Shown: positions 34,246-42,414 of the stretch, one piece after another | Position numbering within the stretch: position 1 is the first letter of the stretch | Layout: each line of letters begins with the position of its first letter | Origin: G963663775 sp963663775 | Lineage (GTDB): Bacteria; Bacillota; Clostridia; Oscillospirales; Butyricicoccaceae | Assembly: GCA_963663775.1 (NCBI GenBank) | Contig: OY760624.1 | Span: forward strand, 868,001 to 932,000 | Length of the DNA: 64,000 nucleotides | Direction: 5' to 3' | Program-made: the position numbers and the translations under genes | The notes under the pieces: generated by a model | The model's input: the letters and a program-made list of their open reading frames with translations, nothing else | Told to the model about the DNA's origin: nothing | Database searches by the model: none

Positions 34246-34515
34246 TCAGCCCTTGCCGCTGACCCATACTGCCAACGCCTTGCGGACATCGCTGTTTGTT
34301 AATCTTCCCGTTTCCAAAAGCTTCTTGCGTGTTTTTTCATCGCAAGTTCCCTGATGGGATGTATGCCGTCGCTTTTTTCGCTTCGGCGCTTCTGTCCGTC
34401 GAATCTTTCCATCTGCAAGATACAGATACGCATCCTCTTCTTTTAAAACCAGAAACAGCGTACCCGCATCTCGCCCCTGCAGCGATAAAACAATGTCGGT
34501 TATATGCGACTGCAT
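34246..34515 (-). CDS. KOW domain RNA-binding protein of the L14e/L27e-like type
   Basis: 89 residues between map and infA, a position where clostridia and relatives commonly encode such a protein. The N-terminal DIVLSLQGRDAGTLFLVLKE and YLYLADGKIRRTEAPKRKKR are a KOW-type SH3 barrel, as in archaeal/eukaryotic L14e and L27e. The middle is strongly basic (KRKKRRH) and the rest is helical (EKTRKKLLETGRLTNSDVRK). It probably binds rRNA or the ribosome, but its role is undescribed as far as I know. GAGGTG in the end of map is its ribosome binding site; only three bases separate the genes. Confidence 0.82.
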   Translation of the reverse strand: MQSHITDIVLSLQGRDAGTLFLVLKEEDAYLYLADGKIRRTEAPKRKKRRHTSHQGTCDEKTRKKLLETGRLTNSDVRKALAVWVSGKG

Positions 34516-34518
34516 CGT

Positions 34519-35283
34519 TTACAGCACCTCGCCATCAATACTTGTTAGAATCTCCGGCGCACCATCTGTAATCAAAATGGTGTTTTCATAGTGTGCCGAC
34601 AATTTGCCGTCACGTGTTTTGACCGTCCAGCCATCCGGCAGCACATTGATATGATATCCACCTGCATTGACCATAGGTTCAATTGCAAGTGTCATTCCCT
34701 TTTCCAAACGCACGCCGTGTCCGGGACGTCCGAAATTAGGAATTTCTGGTGATTCATGCAGCTGCGCACCGATACCGTGTCCTACATATTGCCGTACTAC
34801 CGAAAAACCAAACGACTCAACATAGGTCTGAATGGCATGGGAAACATCGGAAATCCGGTTGCCCTCACGGGCAAATTTGATGCCCTCATAGAAACTCTGC
34901 CGAGTCACTTCAATTAACTGCGTAGCTTCCGCTGAAATCATGCCGCAAGCAATGGTGGCAGCGCAATCTCCATGAAAGCCGTTTATATATGCTCCCACAT
35001 CGACTTTTATAATATCGCCCTCAACCACTTTGCGTGTTTTCGTAGGAATACCATGAATGACCTCATCGTTAATCGATATACAAGCACTTGCCGGAAAGCC
35101 GGCATAGCCAAGAAAGGAAGGCACTGCGCCTTCTTTTTCAATGGTTTTCCGGACAATCTGGTCAATTTCACCTGTAGTGACCCCCGGTCGAACTGCATCT
35201 GCTGCTGCCTTACGGGCAAGTGCAGTGATGCGTCCAGCCGTTTGCATCAGCTCTATCTGATGCTCATTTTTAATCGTAATCAT
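34519..35283 (-). CDS. map: Type I methionine aminopeptidase
   Basis: ATG at 35283 gives 254 residues; a longer frame to 35349 runs inside adk. MetAP removes N-terminal Met from nascent proteins. The metal ligands appear in order: Asp in KVDVGAYINGFHGDCAAT (two Asp), His in VGHGIGAQLHESPEI, Glu in TLAIEPMVN, and Glu in SAHYENTILIT. No N-terminal SEC-C zinc extension. Starts four bases after the adk stop. Confidence 0.97.
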   Translation of the reverse strand: MITIKNEHQIELMQTAGRITALARKAAADAVRPGVTTGEIDQIVRKTIEKEGAVPSFLGYAGFPASACISINDEVIHGIPTKTRKVVEGDIIKVDVGAYINGFHGDCAATIACGMISAEATQLIEVTRQSFYEGIKFAREGNRISDVSHAIQTYVESFGFSVVRQYVGHGIGAQLHESPEIPNFGRPGHGVRLEKGMTLAIEPMVNAGGYHINVLPDGWTVKTRDGKLSAHYENTILITDGAPEILTSIDGEVL

Positions 35284-35287
35284 GTAC

Positions 35288-35917
35288 TCAAAGTCCCAAT
35301 GCCTGCGTTGCGGACACCGCAGTCTGCTCAATGCCCTGCGTGCCATCAATACTCTTGAGTTTATTCTGTGCGCCGTAGTAGTCCTTCAACGGCTCGGTTT
35401 GTGCATGATACGTTGCAAGTCGGTCACGTACCACTTCTGCTTTATCATCCTTGCGAATGACCAATGCATCCCCACACACATCACACACATTTTCCACTTT
35501 GGATGGATTTGCAGTAATGTGATAGGTTGCGCCACATTTTAGACAAACACGCCGACCAGTCATGCGACCTTCGATGATTTCATCCGGCACCTCGAGTGAT
35601 AGTGCACAATCGATGTCCGTAATGGTATCCAGTGCCTGTGCCTGTGGGATGGTACGCGGAAAACCGTCAAGAATAAAGCCATTTGCGCAGTCTTCCTGTG
35701 CAATCCGCTCCTTCAGCATCCCGATGACCACTTCATCGGGCACCAACTTGCCAGCATCCATATATTGCTTGGCGCTCTGACCAAGCGGGGTATTGTTTTG
35801 AATGGCTTCGCGCAGGATGTTACCGGTAGACACCGACGGCACCCCCATCTTTTGGATGAGGTATGCCCCCAATGTGCCCTTTCCGGCTCCTGGCGCGCCG
35901 AGTAAAATCAGCTTCAA
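35288..35917 (-). CDS. adk: Adenylate kinase
   Basis: 209 residues. P-loop LLGAPGAGKGTLGAYL at residues 4-19, NMP site STGNILREAI, DGFPRTIPQA near 85, and a long LID with four cysteines (CLKCGATYHITA and VCDVCGD) that hold a structural zinc, typical of Gram-positive Adk. It balances AMP, ADP and ATP in the cytoplasm. Between secY and map as usual. Confidence 0.98.
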   Translation of the reverse strand: MKLILLGAPGAGKGTLGAYLIQKMGVPSVSTGNILREAIQNNTPLGQSAKQYMDAGKLVPDEVVIGMLKERIAQEDCANGFILDGFPRTIPQAQALDTITDIDCALSLEVPDEIIEGRMTGRRVCLKCGATYHITANPSKVENVCDVCGDALVIRKDDKAEVVRDRLATYHAQTEPLKDYYGAQNKLKSIDGTQGIEQTAVSATQALGL

Positions 35918-35932
35918 GGAACCGTCCTCCTC

Positions 35933-37222
35933 TTATTCTAGGAATCCCTTGTGATGACGCATCATCATTTGTGCTTCCAACTGTTTCATCGTATCCAATG
36001 CTACACCAACAACAATCAAGACGCTTGTGCCGCCCAAGGCAACGCTGCTCAAGCTGCTGTTGATTGCACCGACTACCATTGGCAACGCTGCTACAACCCC
36101 CAAGAATAATGCGCCGACGAAGGTAACCTTGCTCAGTGCCTTTGTAATAAAATCACTGGTCGGTTTTCCTGGGCGGAAGCCCGGAATAAATCCACCATTC
36201 TTCTTGAGATTATTGGCAATTTCAATCGGATTAAACTGAATGGTTGCATAAAAATAAGAAAATGCCAAAATCAGCAACAAATATACCACGATATAAATCG
36301 GATGTCTGCTGGAGAAAACGCCCAGCAGCTTTGCTGCAATACTGCCCGTTTTCGGTGTGTAAAACAACGTAATCGTAGAGGGCAATGACATAATAGAGGA
36401 TGCAAAGATGATTGGCATAACGCCAGACGCACTGACCTTAATGGGCAGATGTGTCGATTGTCCACCATACATTTTACGTCCTACATTCCGCTTCGCATAT
36501 TGAATCGGAATACGACGCTCTGCATTCTGCATGAAAACAACAAAAACAATCAGTGCAATTCCCATAACCACCAACAGCACTGCGATAAACAGATTTGCAC
36601 CGCCGTTACTGATGAGGTTATACAGGCTGTTCACCATGGAAGGTCCGCGAGATACAATGCCTGCGAACAAAATGATGGAGATACCATTGCCGATGCCGTT
36701 TTCTGTGATATGTTCACCAAACCACATAATCAAGGCAACACCCGCTGTAAAGCTCATGACAATGACAAACCCAGCCCATGCAGAGGTGTCTGTTACCAGA
36801 CCATTTGCACGCAACATGGTGTAGTATGCAAATCCTTGCATCAAACCAAGAATTACACCTACATATCGTGTCCAGCCTGCGATTTTCTTGCGACCTTCTT
36901 CTCCGCCGTCCTTCACCAAATGCTCCAATGCAGGGATTGCAACTGTCAGCAGCTGCATAATAATCTGCGCATTGATGTAGGGTGTGATAGACATCGCAAA
37001 AATCGTTGCATTTGACAAACCGCCGCCGGTAAAGACATTGACAAATCCCAACATACTGCTGGTATAGGCATCCGAAGAAAAGAGCTGCTTCAAGCCTGCC
37101 AGATTGATATAGGGAACAGGGATAGATGCGCCGATTCGGAAAATCAGCAGGATGAACAAGGTGTATAAAATTTTCTTCTTCAGCTCGGGGATACGCCAGG
37201 CATTCTTGAAGGTTTCAAACAC
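35933..37222 (-). CDS. secY: Preprotein translocase subunit SecY
   Basis: 429 residues with ten membrane helices. MFETFKNAWRIPELKKKILY begins the cytoplasmic N-terminus; the lateral-gate and plug region SIPVPYINLAGLKQLF and the C5 loop NGGFIPGFRPGKPTSDFI are conserved. Forms the SecYEG channel in the membrane. Two bases separate it from the rplO start of the upstream gene's stop region, so it is tightly coupled. Confidence 0.98.
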   Translation of the reverse strand: MFETFKNAWRIPELKKKILYTLFILLIFRIGASIPVPYINLAGLKQLFSSDAYTSSMLGFVNVFTGGGLSNATIFAMSITPYINAQIIMQLLTVAIPALEHLVKDGGEEGRKKIAGWTRYVGVILGLMQGFAYYTMLRANGLVTDTSAWAGFVIVMSFTAGVALIMWFGEHITENGIGNGISIILFAGIVSRGPSMVNSLYNLISNGGANLFIAVLLVVMGIALIVFVVFMQNAERRIPIQYAKRNVGRKMYGGQSTHLPIKVSASGVMPIIFASSIMSLPSTITLFYTPKTGSIAAKLLGVFSSRHPIYIVVYLLLILAFSYFYATIQFNPIEIANNLKKNGGFIPGFRPGKPTSDFITKALSKVTFVGALFLGVVAALPMVVGAINSSLSSVALGGTSVLIVVGVALDTMKQLEAQMMMRHHKGFLE

Positions 37223-37223
37223 C

Positions 37224-37664
37224 TTAAATCACCTCGGTCTTTCCGCCTGCCTTCTCAATTTTTTCCTTTGCAGATGCGGAGAAAGCTGCTGCCTTTACGG
37301 TCAGCTTTTTGGTCAGGTCGCCAGTTCCGAGAATCTTGACACCGTCCATTGCCTTCTTAACAATACCTGCTTCGACCAAAGTTTCCACTGTAATCTCTGT
37401 GCCGTCTTCAAAGCATTCGAGAGCAGATACATTAACCGGTGCATAGGTTGTACCAAAAATATTATGAAATCCACGCTTCGGCAGACGACGAGAGAGCGGC
37501 ATCTGACCGCCTTCAAATCCTGGACGAACACCGCCGCCAGAACGAGCCCATTGACCCTTGTGTCCGCGACCTGCGGTCTTACCGTTGCCGGAACCTGCGC
37601 CGCGACCCTTGCGATAAGGGCGCTTTGCTGCGCCTTCAGAAGGCTGTAAATTCTGAAGCTGCAT
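37224..37664 (-). CDS. rplO: 50S ribosomal protein L15
   Basis: 146 residues. The Gly/Arg/Lys-rich N-terminus (GRGAGSGNGKTAGRGHKGQ) threads into 23S rRNA, and RPGFEGGQMPLSRRLPKRGF is the family signature. GGAGGTG lies upstream. Confidence 0.98.
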   Translation of the reverse strand: MQLQNLQPSEGAAKRPYRKGRGAGSGNGKTAGRGHKGQWARSGGGVRPGFEGGQMPLSRRLPKRGFHNIFGTTYAPVNVSALECFEDGTEITVETLVEAGIVKKAMDGVKILGTGDLTKKLTVKAAAFSASAKEKIEKAGGKTEVI

Positions 37665-37676
37665 AATTACACCTCC

Positions 37677-37859
37677 TTAAGCGTTTTCTTCAACCTGGAG
37701 CAGATAGCCAATCTTGGCAATCTTACCGCGCGTCTGCACGTTATCCGGCTGAACGGTTACATCATTGATTTTCTTAAGACCCAGAGAGTGTGCGGTCGCA
37801 ATATGCTTTTCCAGACGACCAGACAGACTCTTTTTTAGGGTAATCTTCATGTTAGCCAT
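37677..37859 (-). CDS. rpmD: 50S ribosomal protein L30
   Basis: 60 residues (MANMKITLKKSLSGRLEKHI, then the L30 ferredoxin-like half-fold LGLKKINDVTVQPDNVQTRG). The second of two adjacent ATG codons is chosen because it is six bases from AAGGAGG. L30 is absent from some bacteria but present here. Confidence 0.96.
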   Translation of the reverse strand: MANMKITLKKSLSGRLEKHIATAHSLGLKKINDVTVQPDNVQTRGKIAKIGYLLQVEENA

Positions 37860-37870
37860 CATTACCCTCC

Positions 37871-38374
37871 TTAAAGTTCACTCACAGATTTGCCGCGAAC
37901 CGCTGCAACCTGTGCTGCATCACGCAGGCTCTTCAAGCCGTCAAATGTTGCGGTAACAACATTCTGCGGGTTATTGGAACGCAGGCACTTGGTACGGATG
38001 TCTTTGATGCCTGCTGCTTCTACCACTGCACGAACCGCACCGCCGGCAATTACACCGGTACCGGGAGCCGCCGGCTTCAGCAACACGCGACCTGCACCGA
38101 ACTCACCAATGACTTCGTGCGGGATGCTGGTGCCCTTGAGAGAAATCTTTACCAGATTCTTCTTTGCATCTTCAATACCCTTGCGGATTGCATCGGGAAC
38201 TTCAGAAGCTTTACCCAGACCAAAGCCAACAGTACCCTTTCCATCGCCTACAACAACCAGTGCTGCAAACTTAAAGATACGGCCGCCCTTTACGGTCTTG
38301 GATACGCGATTGAGAGAAACAACGGTTTCTTTGAACTCGTCTTCTCTCTTCTCGTTTTTATCAAACTTAGCCAT
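37871..38374 (-). CDS. rpsE: 30S ribosomal protein S5
   Basis: 167 residues with the double-stranded RNA-binding-like S5 N domain (FKETVVSLNRVSKTVKGGRI, then FAALVVVGDGKGTVGFGLGK) and the C domain (GAGRVLLKPAAPGTGVIAGG). Mutations in the loop near GGRI affect decoding in other bacteria; it looks ordinary here. Confidence 0.98.
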   Translation of the reverse strand: MAKFDKNEKREDEFKETVVSLNRVSKTVKGGRIFKFAALVVVGDGKGTVGFGLGKASEVPDAIRKGIEDAKKNLVKISLKGTSIPHEVIGEFGAGRVLLKPAAPGTGVIAGGAVRAVVEAAGIKDIRTKCLRSNNPQNVVTATFDGLKSLRDAAQVAAVRGKSVSEL

Positions 38375-38392
38375 TTTTTACCTCCTCCCGAC

Positions 38393-38752
38393 TTAAAACT
38401 GGAGACCGCCCTCACGGGCGCCTTCAGCGAGTTCCTTGACACGACCGTGGTACAAATAACCACCGCGGTCAAACACAACAACTGTAACACCCTTTGCCTT
38501 TGCGCGCTCAGCAATCTTTTCGCCGATTGCCTTTGCAGCATCCTTGTTACCGCCGTAGTTTGCGAACTCATTTTCAACTGTCGATGCAGAGGCGATGGTT
38601 ACGCCGTTAACATCATCGATGACTTGCGCATAGATATTCTTTGCGCTGCGGAATACATTGAGACGGGGGCGCTCAGCAGTGCCGGAAACTGCGCCGCGTA
38701 CTCTCTTATGACGGCGAAGCCGCGCTTTATTAGAGTCTTTCTTCGAAACCAT
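38393..38752 (-). CDS. rplR: 50S ribosomal protein L18
   Basis: 119 residues: RLRRHKRVRGAVSGTAERPR, then NVFRSAKNIYAQVIDDVNG and FDRGGYLYHGRVKELAEGAR. L18 carries 5S rRNA into the central protuberance together with L5. Confidence 0.98.
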   Translation of the reverse strand: MVSKKDSNKARLRRHKRVRGAVSGTAERPRLNVFRSAKNIYAQVIDDVNGVTIASASTVENEFANYGGNKDAAKAIGEKIAERAKAKGVTVVVFDRGGYLYHGRVKELAEGAREGGLQF

Positions 38753-38768
38753 TTAGGCACACCTTCCT

Positions 38769-39314
38769 TTACTTCTTCTTACCGCCGGTCTTGCCTTCCT
38801 TGCGGCGAATGACCTCATCTGCGTATTTAATTCCCTTGCCCTTATACGGCTCCGGCGGACGCTTCTCGCGCACTTCTGCTGCGAACTGTCCTACCTGCTG
38901 CTTATCGGCACCGGAAATAATAATCTTATTCGGGCTCGGCACATCAATTGTGATGCCTTCTACTTCAGATACAATGACCTGATGGGAATAACCCAAGTTC
39001 ATCACCAAATCCTTGCCTTGCTTTGCCACACGATAGCCAACACCGTTCACATCCAGCTCCTTCTTAAAGCCGGTGGTAACGCCGATGACCATGTTGCTCA
39101 GCAAAGAACGTGTCAAACCATGCAATGCACGATTCTTCGGTTCATCATTTGGACGGGTAACGAGCAGCTCGCTGCCCTCTACCTTTGCTGTAATATTCGG
39201 ATGAATCTCACGGCTCAAGGTGATTTTTTCACCCTTTACAGTAATCATCTGACCATCAATCGTAATCGTAACGCCTGCGGGAACTGTAATGGGCATTCTT
39301 CCGATTCTAGACAT
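38769..39314 (-). CDS. rplF: 50S ribosomal protein L6
   Basis: 181 residues with two repeated L6 folds; MSRIGRMPITVPAGVTITID and the signature PEPYKGKGIKYADEVIRRKE are clear. The basic tail GKTGGKKK ends the protein. Near the sarcin-ricin loop in the 50S subunit. Confidence 0.98.
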   Translation of the reverse strand: MSRIGRMPITVPAGVTITIDGQMITVKGEKITLSREIHPNITAKVEGSELLVTRPNDEPKNRALHGLTRSLLSNMVIGVTTGFKKELDVNGVGYRVAKQGKDLVMNLGYSHQVIVSEVEGITIDVPSPNKIIISGADKQQVGQFAAEVREKRPPEPYKGKGIKYADEVIRRKEGKTGGKKK

Positions 39315-39326
39315 AAAATACCCTCC

Positions 39327-39722
39327 TTACCACACAAACGCGAGGACTTCGCCGCCAACATTCAGCTCACGCGCCTTCTTGTCGGTCATAACTCCTCTGG
39401 ACGTAGAAATAATTGCAACACCGAGTCCACGCAGAACCTTCGGCAGTTCCTGTGCACCGGCATACATACGAAGACCAGGCTTGGACACACGCTTCAGTCC
39501 GGAAATCGCCTGCTGGCGACCATTGTACTTGAGCGCAATGCGAATAATGCCCTGTGTATTGCCTTCTACCAGCTGAAAGCTCTTGATGTAGCCTTCATCC
39601 AGCAAAATCTGTGCAATGGACTTCTTCATTTTGGATGCTGGTACATCCACGCTGTCGTGACGAGCCGAACCAGCGTTGCGGATGCGCGTCAGCATATCCG
39701 CGATGGGATCTGTGATCTGCAT
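39327..39722 (-). CDS. rpsH: 30S ribosomal protein S8
   Basis: 131 residues: MQITDPIADMLTRIRNAGSA, the central DEGYIKSFQLVEG and C-terminal STSRGVMTDKKARELNVGGE that binds helix 21 of 16S rRNA. AGAAGGAGC precedes the ATG. Unlike the rest of the operon, where genes are 2-25 bases apart, a 314-base spacer with its own promoter and folded leader separates it from rpsN. Confidence 0.98.
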   Translation of the reverse strand: MQITDPIADMLTRIRNAGSARHDSVDVPASKMKKSIAQILLDEGYIKSFQLVEGNTQGIIRIALKYNGRQQAISGLKRVSKPGLRMYAGAQELPKVLRGLGVAIISTSRGVMTDKKARELNVGGEVLAFVW

Positions 39723-39950
39723 AATACATGCTCCTTCTCTTAGAAGTTAGGGGGTAGTGCAGCAATCTGCGGGCATCACGCTTTGCGCGCGGTCCCCTGA
39801 TTGACCTGTTTGCCTCCCACTTTTCTTTACACCGTTGTGACCTTTTCACAGACGGCGGCAACGCCTCTGTTGCAACAGAAACGTTTGAAAATGATAAATC
39901 ATTGTTGCCCGCTTTCCTCCGCATTTGCGGAGTAGGCGGGTGAACAATTC
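39723..39950 (-). promoter_or_regulatory. Structured 5' leader of rpsH inside the spc operon
   Basis: From the promoter at 39951-39979, about 220 untranslated bases lead to the rpsH ATG. On the minus strand they hold a composite stem 39940-39908 (CCCGC/GCGGG enclosing CTCCGCA/TGCGGAG), a 14-base palindrome TCTGTTGCAACAGA (39879-39866), a bulged hairpin CAGAGGCG/CGCCGTCTG (39869-39849) that shares four bases with that palindrome, and TGTGA/TCACA (39850-39836). The shared bases make two folds mutually exclusive. No open frame or T-run is evident. I do not recognise a known leader class. Confidence 0.65.
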
Positions 39951-39979
39951 ATTATACCTTATTGGTATACTCTATGCAA
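39951..39979 (-). promoter_or_regulatory. Internal promoter ahead of rpsH
   Basis: TTGCAT (39979-39974), 17 bases, TATAAT (39956-39951) on the minus strand, just 58 bases beyond the rpsN stop. Confidence 0.75.
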
Positions 39980-40036
39980 GCATTTTCAAAGATTTTTACG
40001 CAAAATCCTATGAAACCCTGCCAAACAAACCGGCTC

Positions 40037-40222
40037 TTACCAGCTTGCCTTGCGCACGCCCGGAATCTGGCCCTTGTATGCCAATTCACGGAAGCAGATA
40101 CGGCAAATGCCGAAATCACGCAGGTATGCGTGCGGACGGCCGCAAATCTTGCAGCGGTTGTACTGACGGGAAGAGAACTTCGGCGTCTTCTGCTGCTTGA
40201 GCACCATTGCTTTTTTAGCCAT
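40037..40222 (-). CDS. rpsN: 30S ribosomal protein S14, type Z
   Basis: 61 residues, the short zinc-binding S14: Cys24-x2-Cys27 and Cys40-x2-Cys43 (CKICGRP and ICRICFRELA). MAKKAMVLKQQKTPKFSSRQ is the usual start. No zinc-independent long S14 is seen in the window. Confidence 0.98.
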   Translation of the reverse strand: MAKKAMVLKQQKTPKFSSRQYNRCKICGRPHAYLRDFGICRICFRELAYKGQIPGVRKASW

Positions 40223-40236
40223 TGTTCAATTCCTCC

Positions 40237-40782
40237 TTACTTTGCTGCGAACGGAGCACCCATCAGAGTGAGCAGTTCGCGAGCTTCTTCGTCAGTGTTC
40301 GCCGTTGTACACATAATAATATCCATACCACGGATTTTATCAATCTGGTCATACTCGATTTCCGGGAAAATCAGCTGTTCCTTCAGGCCCATCGCATAGT
40401 TGCCACGACCATCGAAAGAATTTGCATTGATACCACGGAAGTCACGTACACGCGGCAGTGCCACGTTAAACAGACGGTCCAGGAATTCCCACATTCTGTC
40501 GGCACGCAAGGTCACTTTGACACCAACCGGCATTCCTTCACGCAGCTTGAAGTTCGCAATGGACTTCTTTGCATGGGTAATCTGCGGCTTTTGACCGGTG
40601 ATGATGGTCACATCACGAACGATAGACTCAATCACCTTGGAGTTGCCGGAAGCTTCCTTGCCGCAACCCACATTTACTACGATTTTATCGAGCTTCGGAA
40701 TCTGCATCGGGCTCTTGTAAGCAAACTTCTTCATCAGAGCAGGTGCAACTTCACTCACATACTTGTCTTTCATATTAGGCAT
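40237..40782 (-). CDS. rplE: 50S ribosomal protein L5
   Basis: 181 residues. KLDKIVVNVGCGKEASGNSK, then THAKKSIANFKLREGMPVGV and the C-terminal FPEIEYDQIDKIRGMDI are diagnostic. L5 binds 5S rRNA and touches the P-site tRNA. AAGAGGAGG precedes the start. Confidence 0.98.
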   Translation of the reverse strand: MPNMKDKYVSEVAPALMKKFAYKSPMQIPKLDKIVVNVGCGKEASGNSKVIESIVRDVTIITGQKPQITHAKKSIANFKLREGMPVGVKVTLRADRMWEFLDRLFNVALPRVRDFRGINANSFDGRGNYAMGLKEQLIFPEIEYDQIDKIRGMDIIMCTTANTDEEARELLTLMGAPFAAK

Positions 40783-40804
40783 GATAGTCGTTTAACCTCC
40801 TCTT

Positions 40805-41119
40805 TTAAATTACTGCGCCGCAGTGCTTGCAGACGGTTGTCTTGTTGCCGTTCTCCAAGTTGTGTGCGGGGCGGGTCGGCTTGTCGCAGGTCGGGCACAC
40901 ACGCATCAGCTTGCATGCACGAATTGCGCCTTCACGCTTTACAATGCCGCCAGGTTCGCCCTGACGACGTGGCTTCGTGTGGCAAGTAATCATGTTCACG
41001 CCTTCCAGAGTAACCATACCCTTTTTCGGCTCAACCTTGATTACGGTGCCGCGCTTGCCCTTTTCCTTACCGGAGAGGACGACTGCGGTGTCGCCCTTTT
41101 TCAAATGCAATGTATTCAT
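40805..41119 (-). CDS. rplX: 50S ribosomal protein L24
   Basis: 104 residues: MNTLHLKKGDTAVVLSGKEK followed by the KOW strand GKRGTVIKVEPKKGMVTLEG, and a C-terminal zinc-like CPTCDKPTRPAHNLE with CKHCG, typical of Gram-positive L24. An assembly initiator near the tunnel exit. Confidence 0.98.
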   Translation of the reverse strand: MNTLHLKKGDTAVVLSGKEKGKRGTVIKVEPKKGMVTLEGVNMITCHTKPRRQGEPGGIVKREGAIRACKLMRVCPTCDKPTRPAHNLENGNKTTVCKHCGAVI

Positions 41120-41131
41120 TAAGCGACCTCC

Positions 41132-41500
41132 TTACAGTACTTCAGGAGCCAGAGACAGGATCTTCATATAGTCCTTGTCACGCAGCTCACGTGCCACGGG
41201 CCCAAAGATACGGGTGCCGCGGGGATTCTTATCTTCCTTGATGATAACTGCTGCATTCTCGTCAAAGCGGATGTAGCTGCCGTCCGCACGGCGCAGACCC
41301 TTTACAGAGCGAACGATGACAGCCTTGACCACATCGCCCTTCTTCACGCCGCCGCCCGGAGTGCACTTGCGTACCGAGCATACGATAACATCGCCGATGT
41401 TACCATATTTACGGGTAGAGCCGCCGAGAACACGAATGCACTTGAGTTCCTTCGCGCCGCTGTTATCTGCTGCGCGCAGGAAAGTTTCCTGCTGAATCAT
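41132..41500 (-). CDS. rplN: 50S ribosomal protein L14
   Basis: 122 residues: MIQQETFLRAADNSGAKELK, then VRKCTPGGGVKKGDVVKAVI and GTRIFGPVARELRDKDYMKI. L14 is at the subunit interface and is the docking site of the silencing factor RsfS. Confidence 0.98.
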   Translation of the reverse strand: MIQQETFLRAADNSGAKELKCIRVLGGSTRKYGNIGDVIVCSVRKCTPGGGVKKGDVVKAVIVRSVKGLRRADGSYIRFDENAAVIIKEDKNPRGTRIFGPVARELRDKDYMKILSLAPEVL

Positions 41501-41512
41501 GTGTTCTCCTCC

Positions 41513-41770
41513 TTACTTCGCCTTCTCGATGATTTCAACCAAACGCCATCTCTTGTCCTTGGACAACGGGCGGGTTTCCATCACACGAACCTTATCGCCA
41601 ATGCCGCATTCGTTGTTTTCGTCATGCGCCTTGAGCTTATAGGTGTTCTTCATAATCTTTTTATACAGCGGGTGCTGTACTCTGTCTTCAATCGCGACAA
41701 CGACGGTCTTATCCATTTTATCGGATACAACAAGACCGACTCGAGTCTTACGGAACGCTCTCTCGTTCAA
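41513..41770 (-). CDS. rpsQ: 30S ribosomal protein S17
   Basis: 85 residues, OB fold: RKTRVGLVVSDKMDKTVVVA, then YKLKAHDENNECGIGDKVRV and ETRPLSKDKRWRLVEI. The start is MNERAFRKT with GGGAGGTAAGC upstream. Confidence 0.98.
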   Translation of the reverse strand: MNERAFRKTRVGLVVSDKMDKTVVVAIEDRVQHPLYKKIMKNTYKLKAHDENNECGIGDKVRVMETRPLSKDKRWRLVEIIEKAK

Positions 41771-41785
41771 CTTCGCTTACCTCCC

Positions 41786-41989
41786 TTACGCCTTGCCCGC
41801 AAGCTGAAGCTCGCGGAGAACAGTGTTCACTCTTGCAATGTCGCGCTTGACCTTGGAAATCTGTGTCGGATTGTCAAGCTGGTTGGTAGCATGCTGAAGT
41901 CTGAGGTTAAACAGGTCCTTCTTCAGGTCTGCCAGCTTGGTCTGCAGCTCAGCAGCCGTCATCTCTCTAATCTCGTTTGCCTTCATCAT
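41786..41989 (-). CDS. rpmC: 50S ribosomal protein L29
   Basis: 67 residues, two helices: MKANEIREMTAAELQTKLAD and KDLFNLRLQHATNQLDNPTQ. Two adjacent ATG codons (41989 and 41986) overlap the rplP stop; either may be used. L29 borders the tunnel exit and the trigger factor site. Confidence 0.97.
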   Translation of the reverse strand: MMKANEIREMTAAELQTKLADLKKDLFNLRLQHATNQLDNPTQISKVKRDIARVNTVLRELQLAGKA

Positions 41990-42414
41990 TCTTCACCACC
42001 ATTCTCGGACTCGCGCTGGATGAACTTGGTCTTCAGGGGCAGCTTGTGGCTTGCAAGACGCATTGCTTCACGTGCAACTTCTTCCGAAACGCCTGCAATC
42101 TCAAAGAGAACGCGGCCCGGCTTTACCACTGCAACCCAGTATTCAGGAGCGCCCTTACCAGAACCCATACGAGTACCAGCAGGCTTTTTCGAAACCGGCT
42201 TATCCGGGAATACCTTGATCCAAACTTTACCGCCACGCTTGGTGTAACGGGTCATTGCGATACGAGCAGCTTCAATCTGATTTGCAGTAATCCAAGAGGA
42301 CTCGGTTGCCTGCAAGCCGAACTGACCATATGCTACAAAATTGCCGCGTGTAGCCTTGCCCTTCATACGGCCTCTGTGTACACGACGGTATTTAACTCTC
42401 TTAGGGAGCAGCAT
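41986..42414 (-). CDS. rplP: 50S ribosomal protein L16
   Basis: 142 residues: MLLPKRVKYRRVHRGRMKGK, then the RMGSGKGAPEYWVAVVKPGR signature. It organises the A-site region of the 50S subunit. The stop overlaps the rpmC start, and its own start overlaps the rpsC stop. Confidence 0.98.
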   Translation of the reverse strand: MLLPKRVKYRRVHRGRMKGKATRGNFVAYGQFGLQATESSWITANQIEAARIAMTRYTKRGGKVWIKVFPDKPVSKKPAGTRMGSGKGAPEYWVAVVKPGRVLFEIAGVSEEVAREAMRLASHKLPLKTKFIQRESENGGEE

